64,000 nucleotides of DNA from Pseudomonas nitroreducens (lineage in GTDB: Bacteria > Pseudomonadota > Gammaproteobacteria > Pseudomonadales > Pseudomonadaceae): contig NZ_JACHLI010000032.1 in the NCBI RefSeq assembly GCF_014204515.1, forward strand, positions 1 to 64,000, given 5' to 3'. The translations under genes and the position numbers were made by a program. Below the pieces are notes generated by a model. The model worked only from the letters and a program-made list of their open reading frames with translations. It was not told the origin of the DNA and did not search any database. This document shows positions 55,055 to 62,063 of the stretch, in pieces (position 1 is the stretch's first letter; the number at the start of each line of letters is the position of its first letter).

Positions 55055-55300
55055 CTGTCACATCTCATTGCGGATTGGTATCCTATTGGTGCCGGCTGAT
55101 GCCGGTGCGCCCCATGCGTGCTTACCTTGCCGGACGTCGGCCGGGGATGCACCTTGCGAGTGGGTGTCCTGGTTCGCCACCAGGCCACCCTGGCGGTTCG
55201 GTGCTAGATGCTGATACTTCGCATGGCCCGGCCGTCATTAGGCATGCATGCGATCTTGTCGCGGCGGCGCGGCCACCTCATTCTCTTCAGGAAGGTTTCG
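55055..55300 (+). other. Non-coding gap
   Basis: No gene supported; GC-rich with several short hairpin-prone words, no clear promoter. Confidence 0.4.
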
Positions 55301-55474
55301 ATGACAGACTCGCAAGACCACCAGAAGAAGTTCAACACGCTAGTAGCCTCGGTGACGCAGAAACGTGAGCACATCACGGAAGAGCAGGAACAAGCCTTCG
55401 CTGAATTAGTGAAGCAGGCCCAAGAGCTGGACATGGGCTACGGCGACTCCTTTAGGCCGAAATTGCTTTCATAG
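55301..55474 (+). CDS. Small acidic hypothetical protein, 57 aa
   Basis: ATG 55301 follows CAGGAAGG. A helical protein rich in Gln, Glu and Lys (QKREHITEEQEQAFAELVKQ) ending SFRPKLLS. No known domain. The longer frame upstream to 55208 has no ribosome site. Confidence 0.6.
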   Translation: MTDSQDHQKKFNTLVASVTQKREHITEEQEQAFAELVKQAQELDMGYGDSFRPKLLS

Positions 55475-55494
55475 ATATACAGCAAAGTGTATAT
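55475..55494. promoter_or_regulatory. AT-rich inverted repeat, possible operator
   Basis: ATATAC-agcaaa-GTGTATAT just after the 57-residue gene and before the micro-gene at 55523. It may be the promoter or operator of the next transcription unit. Confidence 0.4.
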
Positions 55495-55522
55495 TTGGCC
55501 ATCACACCGCTAAAGGATGGCC

Positions 55523-55615
55523 ATGATGGCTAAGCGTCCCTTCAGCTCGTATCTTCATTACCTTGGCTTCGTCTTCCTGCGCCCCAGCCCTGATTGCCAA
55601 GGTGTAGGCTCATGA
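55523..55615 (+). CDS. Micro-protein, 30 aa, overlapping the next gene
   Basis: MMAKRPFSSYLHYLGF... ending in a stop that overlaps the ATG of the next gene (ATGA at 55612-55615). AAGGA precedes the ATG by 5 bases. The coupling suggests that it is translated, perhaps to deliver ribosomes to the next gene. Confidence 0.4.
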   Translation: MMAKRPFSSYLHYLGFVFLRPSPDCQGVGS

Positions 55616-56121
55616 GCCAGCTGTATTCTCTCCTCTATCCCTATTCCTGTGGCGACTGTAAAGGGCGCCTCACCTCGCTTGCCCATGCCGTCGCCTGCTG
55701 TGGCGCGCCTTACGTGCTGGTTGCGAATCCCGATCTGTTCTGTAACGAGCTGACGGATGACTCCCCCGAGCACTTCATTGTCGCCAAGGACGCCTACGTT
55801 CCGGGCTGGCAGCTGGTAAGCAAGCAGCGAGTTGTCGGCACTGCAGTCCTGGTTCATCCGATGAGTCACTTCCAGTCGCAGATCATGGAAGCCATGGCCA
55901 TGTCCGGCGTCATGACGCCTGCTCAAGGCATTGGCCTCAAGAGATTCAATGTCCTCTGGCACCGAAAGGGCGAGAGCTTCGACATCGAGGTCGACAGTCT
56001 CCAGACCTTCAAGCTGAAAGCCGTGGACGTTGATCACGCCCGCAAGCTCTTCCAATCCGAAAGTGCTGATGTAACCATCTGGTCAATTGATCAGCCCGAG
56101 CAAGGAGCTCAGACATGCTGA
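55612..56121 (+). CDS. Hypothetical protein, 169 aa, with Cys pairs
   Basis: Function not recognised. Starts with YSLLYPYSCGDCKGRLTSL; CGDC and a later CC (AVACCGAPY) may hold a metal. The rest is a mixed alpha/beta protein with KRFNVLWHRKGESFDIEV. ATG 55612 has AAGGTG 9 bases upstream. Overlaps the next gene by 7 bases. Confidence 0.7.
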   Translation: MSQLYSLLYPYSCGDCKGRLTSLAHAVACCGAPYVLVANPDLFCNELTDDSPEHFIVAKDAYVPGWQLVSKQRVVGTAVLVHPMSHFQSQIMEAMAMSGVMTPAQGIGLKRFNVLWHRKGESFDIEVDSLQTFKLKAVDVDHARKLFQSESADVTIWSIDQPEQGAQTC

Positions 56122-56486
56122 AAGAGTGGGTAGAAGAAGTCGCTGACCTGCAGCTCGCCAGCGGTGAGACCGTCGGCGACACCTTCGTCGGCGCCAAAGT
56201 CCTGGAGTGCGCGCTCAAGCACATCGAGGAAAGCGAGATCCCGAGCCTGGTGCCCTGTAACGAGCTCATTTTCCGGCGGCAGGACATGGGGCCTGGCCGC
56301 CTCGAGATGATTCGCCAGGAAGATGGCGACATCTGCATGAGCATCGTCGGCGCCGACGGTCACAGCAGCAACGTCGAGTTCTGCACCTACAGCGGCGGGG
56401 GCAAGTCACCCCGTGTACTCAAGGCCCTCAACGCTCTGATGGTGGCCATTGCCGCCGACAACAAAGACCGCCCGCTTCCCGAGTAA
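56115..56486 (+). CDS. Hypothetical protein, 123 aa
   Basis: Function not recognised. A compact acidic protein (WVEEVADLQLASGETVGDTF) with a beta-rich centre (LEMIRQEDGDICMSIVGADG) and a C-terminal helix. Translationally coupled to genes on both sides (overlap of 7 bases before, gap of 3 after). Confidence 0.7.
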   Translation: MLKEWVEEVADLQLASGETVGDTFVGAKVLECALKHIEESEIPSLVPCNELIFRRQDMGPGRLEMIRQEDGDICMSIVGADGHSSNVEFCTYSGGGKSPRVLKALNALMVAIAADNKDRPLPE

Positions 56487-56489
56487 CGC

Positions 56490-56888
56490 ATGAGCCCTGT
56501 TAAATTAGCGGTTCTCCTGCAGCTCATGGAGATGCCAAAGGGTGAGCTTTGCCAGGACGCTCTGGATGTCCACCAGGGCCAGATGATCATCGCCGGCCCG
56601 CTCCTAGGCGTAAGCACCTTCATTCCGATGTTCGCCGGGTACATCCTGCAGGTCAGGCTGACGATGGAAGAGGGTGGCCACCACCATTTTCTTCTACGCC
56701 AGATCGACGGGAGCATTACCTCCGTGCCGGCCAGCGGCTTCTGCCGCATGACTCCCGAACAGGAGGCCCTGGCGCGCGAGTCCTTTGTTTGCGTACCCGA
56801 AGACGAGGACACCGCCCACGGCTACAAGGCCATTGGTGACAAAGACTTCATTCCAGGTTTCCTGGTGCGGCCGCCGGCCTGCGCCTGA
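56490..56888 (+). CDS. Hypothetical protein, 132 aa
   Basis: Function not recognised. Two hydrophobic stretches in the first half (VKLAVLLQLMEM and FIPMFAGYILQVRLTM) are too short for spans. Then a His-rich turn GGHHHFLLRQ and a C-terminal acidic part. Same transcript as the two genes upstream and possibly sohB downstream. Confidence 0.68.
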   Translation: MSPVKLAVLLQLMEMPKGELCQDALDVHQGQMIIAGPLLGVSTFIPMFAGYILQVRLTMEEGGHHHFLLRQIDGSITSVPASGFCRMTPEQEALARESFVCVPEDEDTAHGYKAIGDKDFIPGFLVRPPACA

Positions 56889-56938
56889 TTTTTCTGCCGG
56901 CGCCAGCGCCGCACAATCAACGATCACGAGGATCGCCG

Positions 56939-57961
56939 ATGCAATACCTGTACGATTTCCTGCTCTTCCTGGCAAAAGCAGTCGTGCTACTCACCGCCGT
57001 GGCCATCGTGGCTTCCATCATCTTTGGCTCCAAATCCAAGGGTGGTGGAGAGGGGAACCTACGCGTGCGCTCTCTTAACACCTTCTACAAGAAGCTCAAC
57101 AACGCCGTCGGCGCCGTGCTGCTACCCAAATCGCAAGTGAAGGCCCAGCGTAAGATGGAGGCCAAAGAGGCCAAGCTGGTGAAGAAGCTGGGCCTGAGCG
57201 CCACCCAAAAGCCCAAGGTATTCGTCCTGGACTTCAAGGGCGACCTGTACGCCTCCGCTGCCGAGAACCTGCGTCACGAAGTTACCGCGCTCCTGAGCCA
57301 TGCGAAGGAAGACGATGAAGTCCTGGTGCGTCTGTCCTCGCCCGGCGGCACCGTCACCGGCTACGGCCTGGGCGCAGCTCAACTGGCGCGCGTGCGCGAT
57401 AAAGGAATCCCGCTGACTGTTGCGGTCGACCAGGTTGCTGCCAGCGGCGGCTACATGATGGCCTGTATCGCCAACAAGATCATCTCGGCCCCGTTCGCTA
57501 TGCTGGGCTCCATCGGCGTGGTCAGCCAGGTAACCAACGTACACCGCCTGCTGAAAAAGAACGATGTAGACGTCGAGCACTTCACTGCGGGCGAATACAA
57601 GCGCACGGTCACCATGACTGGCGAAATCACCGAAGAAGGCCGCGAGAAGTACCGGGAACAGCTGGCTGAGATCCATGAGCTGTTCCGTGATCATGTCAGC
57701 GCCTACCGCCCCGAGCTCGACATGCAGAAGATTGGGACTGGCGAGGCCTGGTGTGGAACCAAAGCGATGGAGCACGGCCTGGTTGATCAGCTCATGACCA
57801 GCGACGAGTATCTGCAGGATAAGGCCAATATGGCCGACCTGATCCATCTGGAGTTCCGCGCGCCGAAGCCCGGCCGCCTGAAGAAGCTCATGGGCGCCGA
57901 GCTGGCAGACTTCGTGGATGGCTTCCTGACTCGCCTGTCCTCCCGCTCCTCGGTAATCTGA
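56939..57961 (+). CDS. sohB: S49 family signal-peptide-peptidase-like protease (SohB)
   Basis: Inner-membrane serine protease of 340 residues, about the length of Pseudomonas SohB. One membrane helix at 10-30 (FLAKAVVLLTAVAIVASIIF), a charged Lys-rich linker, then the ClpP-like S49 domain: FVLDFKGDLYASAAENLRHE (about 95-113), RLSSPGGTVTGYG (131-143), catalytic Ser169 in VAASGGYMMA, SAPFAMLGSIGVV (183-195) and catalytic Lys221 in EYKRTVTMTGEI. S49 proteases remove signal peptides and membrane fragments. A chromosomal copy is expected in the host. Followed by a terminator. Confidence 0.93.
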   Translation: MQYLYDFLLFLAKAVVLLTAVAIVASIIFGSKSKGGGEGNLRVRSLNTFYKKLNNAVGAVLLPKSQVKAQRKMEAKEAKLVKKLGLSATQKPKVFVLDFKGDLYASAAENLRHEVTALLSHAKEDDEVLVRLSSPGGTVTGYGLGAAQLARVRDKGIPLTVAVDQVAASGGYMMACIANKIISAPFAMLGSIGVVSQVTNVHRLLKKNDVDVEHFTAGEYKRTVTMTGEITEEGREKYREQLAEIHELFRDHVSAYRPELDMQKIGTGEAWCGTKAMEHGLVDQLMTSDEYLQDKANMADLIHLEFRAPKPGRLKKLMGAELADFVDGFLTRLSSRSSVI

Positions 57962-57976
57962 CCCTATCAGTTCAGC

Positions 57977-57995
57977 GCCGGGCCCAGCGCCCGGC
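57977..57995 (+). terminator. Hairpin after sohB
   Basis: GCCGGGC-ccagc-GCCCGGC, 7-bp stem 15 bases past the stop; only a weak T run follows. Confidence 0.5.
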
Positions 57996-58026
57996 CTGAC
58001 TTAACTCCCGATCAGGCTCCCAGACG

Positions 58027-58503
58027 ATGAATACCCACGAAATTGAGACTCCGAGCGGGCTGCGCTTTCACCCTGAGCCCGACGCCACCGTTCCGTTCCT
58101 GCGCCAGCCGGAAGCTGTAATTGCATCGGCTGGCCCGCAGCCGGGGAGCAGTTTGTACCTCTCCCTGCACCGCAGCGCCATGGAGCGCCTGATCAAGCAT
58201 CGCAAGGCAAAGCTCACACCTGATCAACTGGCCGCCGGGGTAGAGCACGTGAAAGAGCTCACCGGCATCGTGATGAAGCCGCGCCAGCTGGCCGATATCC
58301 TGGATATCAGCCCGAGCGCCAAGATGCACCTGGCAGCGTTCGGCGAGTTCGGCCGGCAGTTCAACGACGCCCTGGGGTCGTACTTCCTCGGCTGCGCTTG
58401 GCCCACCGAGAAAGAAGTCGCCGCCGGCATCGATCTGCGGTCGTTCCTTTCCATCCTTCGCCGGCAGGCGGAGGCGATGGGCTACAAGCTCCACAAGGCA
58501 TAA
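58027..58503 (+). CDS. Hypothetical protein, 158 aa
   Basis: Function not recognised. A helical basic protein with a Lys/Arg-rich middle (AMERLIKHRKAKLTPDQL) and conserved-looking RQLADILDISPSAKMHL, which resembles a degenerate HTH. ATG 58027 starts a plus-strand gene convergent with the next one (gap of 3 bases). Confidence 0.7.
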   Translation: MNTHEIETPSGLRFHPEPDATVPFLRQPEAVIASAGPQPGSSLYLSLHRSAMERLIKHRKAKLTPDQLAAGVEHVKELTGIVMKPRQLADILDISPSAKMHLAAFGEFGRQFNDALGSYFLGCAWPTEKEVAAGIDLRSFLSILRRQAEAMGYKLHKA

Positions 58504-58506
58504 TTC

Positions 58507-59181
58507 TCAGATACCAAGCTCTAGCGCCATCGAAGACGTGGCAGCCGTGTCTGACGCTCGCTCGATCAGATCTGCGGTGCGGTACTTGATGGCCATGGCA
58601 TCAATGTCCTTCTGGCTCAATGAAGCATGTTGAATCCCGAGCTCAGCCAACAAAGCTTCGTCGAAAGGGCCTGTCCCTGCATTTGTCCCCAAACAGAGCC
58701 AGTTCTTAAGTCTATTAGCATCTTCGGCGAGGAACATCGCGAGCGGTTGCACCAATCGCACTCCAGCGCCAGCCTCCACTTCTTCCAGCAGTAGGTATGT
58801 GCTGTTGAGCGAGGGTTGGAGGTTCCTGCCCACGAGTGGATGGATTGCCAGTTCATTGGCAAAGCCTACGAGAGCATCTATGCCGACCTGATCAACACGC
58901 ATGGAGAGGTCTGCCGGGACGTGCCAGCGCTTTGCTCGATAGGCTTTGTCCTGGAGAGACACTGCGCCAAAGACCTCGGCCAATACCAAACCGAGGAAGG
59001 CATGGTGATCAGGAATCCCAAACTGCTCATCCCAGAGACCAGCAATGGCTTTGCATTGGCTCTTGGAGTAGGGCCCATGATTGAGCCTGGATGCTGCGCA
59101 GTCGTAAACAAAGGCATCCCGACCGTCCTGCTTTGCGATCACTCGCTCAATAAAGATCTCGCGGATTATCCCCACAGCCAT
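58507..59181 (-). CDS. Hypothetical protein, 224 aa
   Basis: Function not recognised. A cytosolic protein with Ala/Leu-rich helices (IRLVQPLAMFLAEDANRLK-like middle) and the tail SSMALELGI. ATG 59181 has AGGTGA just upstream. A plus-strand frame over the same stretch is open but has poorer composition and no ribosome site, so I prefer this reading. Confidence 0.6.
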   Translation of the reverse strand: MAVGIIREIFIERVIAKQDGRDAFVYDCAASRLNHGPYSKSQCKAIAGLWDEQFGIPDHHAFLGLVLAEVFGAVSLQDKAYRAKRWHVPADLSMRVDQVGIDALVGFANELAIHPLVGRNLQPSLNSTYLLLEEVEAGAGVRLVQPLAMFLAEDANRLKNWLCLGTNAGTGPFDEALLAELGIQHASLSQKDIDAMAIKYRTADLIERASDTAATSSMALELGI

Positions 59182-59332
59182 TCACCTCAGTTCTTCAACT
59201 ATTCCTTGAGTCTGACGAGTGCGCCCGTGCGACGTCCAGGGCTCACCAAATTTCCAGCGCAGCTACCAGGTGTCAGAGCGAATAGCTGCTGATATGATGC
59301 CACCCTGCAATTTCATGCTTAAGGATGCACCT

Positions 59333-59671
59333 GTGACTGCTCTGTCCTCCACCCCAAGCCTTCCCAAATTCGGGGTAGGTTCGTTCGTAGTCCTCGGGCC
59401 GCTGTTCCGCTTTGCCCATGGCATCTACGGCTACACCGTGACAGAGCGCACGCTGACTGCCGAGATAGAGCATCCGCCGCTGCGTTGGTTCTCCCATACT
59501 GCTGCGGCATGCGAGATCGAAGACCTGGTGCGCAACGGGCAGGAGGGCGTGGTTTTCTACCCATCCAAGAGCTCCCAGGATCGTGCTGAGGCACTGAAGG
59601 TACTTCAGGAGTCCAGCAACAGGGTCTATCCGGACAAGGTCGAACGCCTGGTCAAGGTTCATTTCGAATGA
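59333..59671 (+). CDS. Hypothetical protein, 112 aa, GTG start
   Basis: Function not recognised. The GTG at 59333 lies 7 bases after AAGGA and is preferred over upstream ATGs without ribosome sites. A beta-rich start (PSLPKFGVGSFVVLGPLFRF) and a helix-rich end (EGVVFYPSKSSQDRAEALKV). The next gene overlaps its stop by 4 bases (ATGA). Confidence 0.65.
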   Translation: MTALSSTPSLPKFGVGSFVVLGPLFRFAHGIYGYTVTERTLTAEIEHPPLRWFSHTAAACEIEDLVRNGQEGVVFYPSKSSQDRAEALKVLQESSNRVYPDKVERLVKVHFE

Positions 59672-60084
59672 AAGCCTCCCGAATCGCTCCCGACTTCAAG
59701 CAATCCAGGACGAAGGATCTGGCAGCAATGGCTTGTGAAGTGCTGGTGGATCTGGCCCTGGGCACCGCGTTCCTGGTTGTTGTCTTCGCCGCCGGCTTGA
59801 GCTTTAAAACGAGCCTCGCTGCAGATCGTCTGCTTCCATTTCTTATCTTGGCCTGCACGGTGATGGGCATGCATGCCATGATCGGCTTCCGTGCTCGAAG
59901 CATAGGCACGCTCTCGTTCTACGGATTCGTTGCCGGGGTGCTTATGGAGCTAGGGCTGCATACCTTTGGTGTTGTCAGCTACCTGCTGATCACAGGAGGT
60001 TGCATCTGCATGGCCATCTTCGCGCTCTGCTACTGGTTCGCACGCCCGCAATACAAAAACGGCAGAAAACCCAGCTACTTCTAG
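59668..60084 (+). CDS. Four-helix membrane protein, 138 aa
   Basis: Membrane spans at about 19-45 (ACEVLVDLALGTAFLVVVFAAG), 52-72 (LLPFLILACTVMGMHAMIGF), 80-98 and 104-125 (LLITGGCICMAIFALCYWF). Short basic ends. Function unknown; one of three small membrane-protein genes in a row. Confidence 0.72.
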   Translation: MKASRIAPDFKQSRTKDLAAMACEVLVDLALGTAFLVVVFAAGLSFKTSLAADRLLPFLILACTVMGMHAMIGFRARSIGTLSFYGFVAGVLMELGLHTFGVVSYLLITGGCICMAIFALCYWFARPQYKNGRKPSYF

Positions 60085-60098
60085 GATGAGGTAAACCC

Positions 60099-60539
60099 AT
60101 GCAAGACCAGAACAATCAGGGCACCAAGACCCCCATAGCTCGTGCACTCGGCTTTGCGTGCCTGAAATTCGCCCAGGTGCTTATGGCCATCGGCCTGATG
60201 CTCTTGATCTGGGCCTGTTTGCTCGGTTCCTGGAACTGGCCAAATTTGCTTCTTGCTGCGGCCGTGGTGGTCGGCATGTTCCTGGCCCAGGGGCATGGGT
60301 TCAAGCACGTGGTAGGGATGATTGGCTGCGCTATCGCAAGCGGCTGGATGCTACGTCTGATTAATGAAGGCATAGACATCCACTCTCGAAGTATCACCAA
60401 CGAGCAAGCAACCATCTTCGCAGTCGCTACCGTTTGCGGGTATGTGGTGTTCTACATCGCCTGCTACGTATACGGGGACAAGCACTTCAGGGCTTGGCTT
60501 GGTACCAAAACCAAGCCGGCGGAGAAGCCTGAAGCATGA
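60099..60539 (+). CDS. Multi-span membrane protein, 146 aa
   Basis: Spans at about 24-45 (FAQVLMAIGLMLLIWACLLG), 48-66 (LLLAAAVVVGMFLAQG), 70-88 and 109-130 (IFAVATVCGYVVFYIACYVY). GAGG upstream of ATG 60099. Overlaps the next gene by 4 bases. Function unknown. Confidence 0.72.
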   Translation: MQDQNNQGTKTPIARALGFACLKFAQVLMAIGLMLLIWACLLGSWNWPNLLLAAAVVVGMFLAQGHGFKHVVGMIGCAIASGWMLRLINEGIDIHSRSITNEQATIFAVATVCGYVVFYIACYVYGDKHFRAWLGTKTKPAEKPEA

Positions 60540-60901
60540 GCATCGCAATATCGATCAAAAACAGCCTTATGACATCCACCGCTAGGTTCGCAAAGACCTG
60601 GTTGTGGGGCCTCTGCGTGGGCGCTCTGATGCTAATCGCCGTCGAGTGCATCTTCATCTCGGCCTCTCTGGCCCTGCAGCTGCCAGACACTCAGCTGGTC
60701 AGCGCCACCATTTTGCTCGCCATCATTGTTCTGGGAGCAATCTTCGGCGATTCCGTGTGTTTACTGATGATGTCAGGGGTATCGGCCAGCTGTGCCTTTC
60801 TCATCCCGAGCCACCAAGCCCTGTATGGACTGGTTGCTCTGGGCTGCTTGGCTTCGTACCTCATGATCTGCCTGTTCCGCTTCAAACATGCATCTGACTA
60901 G
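60536..60901 (+). CDS. Multi-span membrane protein, 121 aa
   Basis: Three to four spans (LWGLCVGALMLIAVECIFIS, LVSATILLAIIVLGAIFG, VCLLMMSGVSASCAFLIP, LVALGCLASYLMICLF). Coupled to the preceding gene (ATGA). Function unknown. Confidence 0.72.
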   Translation: MSIAISIKNSLMTSTARFAKTWLWGLCVGALMLIAVECIFISASLALQLPDTQLVSATILLAIIVLGAIFGDSVCLLMMSGVSASCAFLIPSHQALYGLVALGCLASYLMICLFRFKHASD

Positions 60902-60910
60902 GAGTCCAGC

Positions 60911-61345
60911 ATGGCCGAATCCATTTCCCTGATCGACAGCGAATGCTCGCTGCAGAAGAAGATTGCCGCCGCCTTTGAGCTTCTGCGCGCGTGCGCAGTC
61001 CTCGATCCTGGCACCGAGGACGAGAAGTCCGAGCTGTTGGACGACATCAAGGCCGCTGAGTACTCCATTGAAGATGTCAAAGACCGGCTGTTCGAGCGCT
61101 TCGTCGGTGCTTCGCGCAAAGCCGTCTACCACCGGCTTTCTGATCTTGTGCCTGGCCTCTACGAGATGCCGGAGTCCGAGTGGCCGGCGGCCTTGAAACT
61201 GCCTGCCGACAAGATCGAGGCGTGGTCGGACACTCTCACCCCTCTGGAGAAGTACTACTTCGAACACCACCGGGGGCACATGATTTTCCACGCTGTCACA
61301 CTTCACGCCGAGTTCGGCCCCGAACCATTGGAGGAAGCATGCTGA
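60911..61345 (+). CDS. Hypothetical protein, 144 aa
   Basis: Function not recognised. A cytosolic helical protein; EDEKSELLDDIKAAEYSIED and LFERFVGASRKAVYHRLSDL stand out, with a C-terminal YYFEHHRGHMIFHAVTLHAE that is rich in His (a possible metal site). Overlaps the next gene by 7 bases. Confidence 0.7.
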   Translation: MAESISLIDSECSLQKKIAAAFELLRACAVLDPGTEDEKSELLDDIKAAEYSIEDVKDRLFERFVGASRKAVYHRLSDLVPGLYEMPESEWPAALKLPADKIEAWSDTLTPLEKYYFEHHRGHMIFHAVTLHAEFGPEPLEEAC

Positions 61346-61692
61346 AGAAACTGCAGGCGGCATTCGACGAGCAACTGCCTGAGAGCCGGGCAGCATTCAA
61401 CCTGGTGAGCAAGTACGTCAACTACGCCTTGCTGGCTCTCTACAGCAGCATACTTCTCTTCCAGCACCAGCCGACCCATCACTATATTCTCAGTGTATTC
61501 GTGACCTGTCTGTGCCTGGTCTGTGCCGTTTGCAATTCCTTCGCCAAAGAGGGCCCGCCGAACTGGCGACTGATGCTCAAGCAGAACCTCTACCGTATGG
61601 GTTTGAGCATTCAGGCACTTGCCGTCGTTGGCGCCATGTTCTTGGCCTATGACGCATACAGCCACTACCCATTCCTGTTGTCTCAGGCCTGA
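61339..61692 (+). CDS. Membrane protein, 117 aa
   Basis: Three spans (VNYALLALYSSILLFQ, YILSVFVTCLCLVCAVCNSF, LSIQALAVVGAMFLAYDAY). ATG 61339 has GAGGAAG directly upstream inside the previous gene. It precedes the FtsB-like gene by 2 bases and might act with it; the role is unknown. Confidence 0.72.
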   Translation: MLKKLQAAFDEQLPESRAAFNLVSKYVNYALLALYSSILLFQHQPTHHYILSVFVTCLCLVCAVCNSFAKEGPPNWRLMLKQNLYRMGLSIQALAVVGAMFLAYDAYSHYPFLLSQA

Positions 61693-61694
61693 CT

Positions 61695-61979
61695 GTGCGC
61701 TTCATGAGCCCCTACTGGCTGTTCCCCGTACTGCTCGGCACCCTGGGCGGACTCCAGTATCGCCTCTGGATCGGTGAGGGCAGCATCCAGAGCGCTCAGC
61801 GCCTGCAGGAGCAAATCCTCACCCAGCAGGCTGAGAATGAGCGCCTGGAGATGCGCAACCACATGCTCGCCGCCGAGGTGGCTGAGCTTAAATCTGGAGC
61901 CGAAACGGTAGAGGAGAGGGCGCGCGGTGCTCTCGGAATGGTAAAGCAGAACGAACGGTTGTATTTGCTGGCCAGATGA
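61695..61979 (+). CDS. ftsB: FtsB-like cell-division protein
   Basis: 94 residues, the length of Pseudomonas FtsB. The N-terminal SPYWLFPVLLGTLGGLQYRL is the short cytosolic tail and membrane helix, then a coiled coil (QEQILTQQAENERLEMRNHM) and the conserved end AETVEERARGALGMVKQNER. FtsB with FtsQ and FtsL activates septal wall synthesis. A plasmid-borne second copy could delay or alter division. GTG 61695 gives the usual MR-x-x-PYWLF start; ATG 61704 is possible. Follows a membrane-protein gene by 2 bases. Confidence 0.88.
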   Translation: MRFMSPYWLFPVLLGTLGGLQYRLWIGEGSIQSAQRLQEQILTQQAENERLEMRNHMLAAEVAELKSGAETVEERARGALGMVKQNERLYLLAR

Positions 61980-62063
61980 CGCCAATGTGTTGGTAGCAAA
62001 CCCTCCTTTTGTGTAAAATTGGCAGATCGGCAAGACTGCCGAGCGAATTTTACAGGTGATGTG

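Noticed and set aside
55055..55300. Possible gene in the GC-rich gap
   Set aside because: No ribosome site and only short frames.
58816..59292. A plus-strand frame of 158 codons
   Set aside because: No ribosome site and poorer composition than the minus-strand 224-residue gene over the same DNA; not fully certain.
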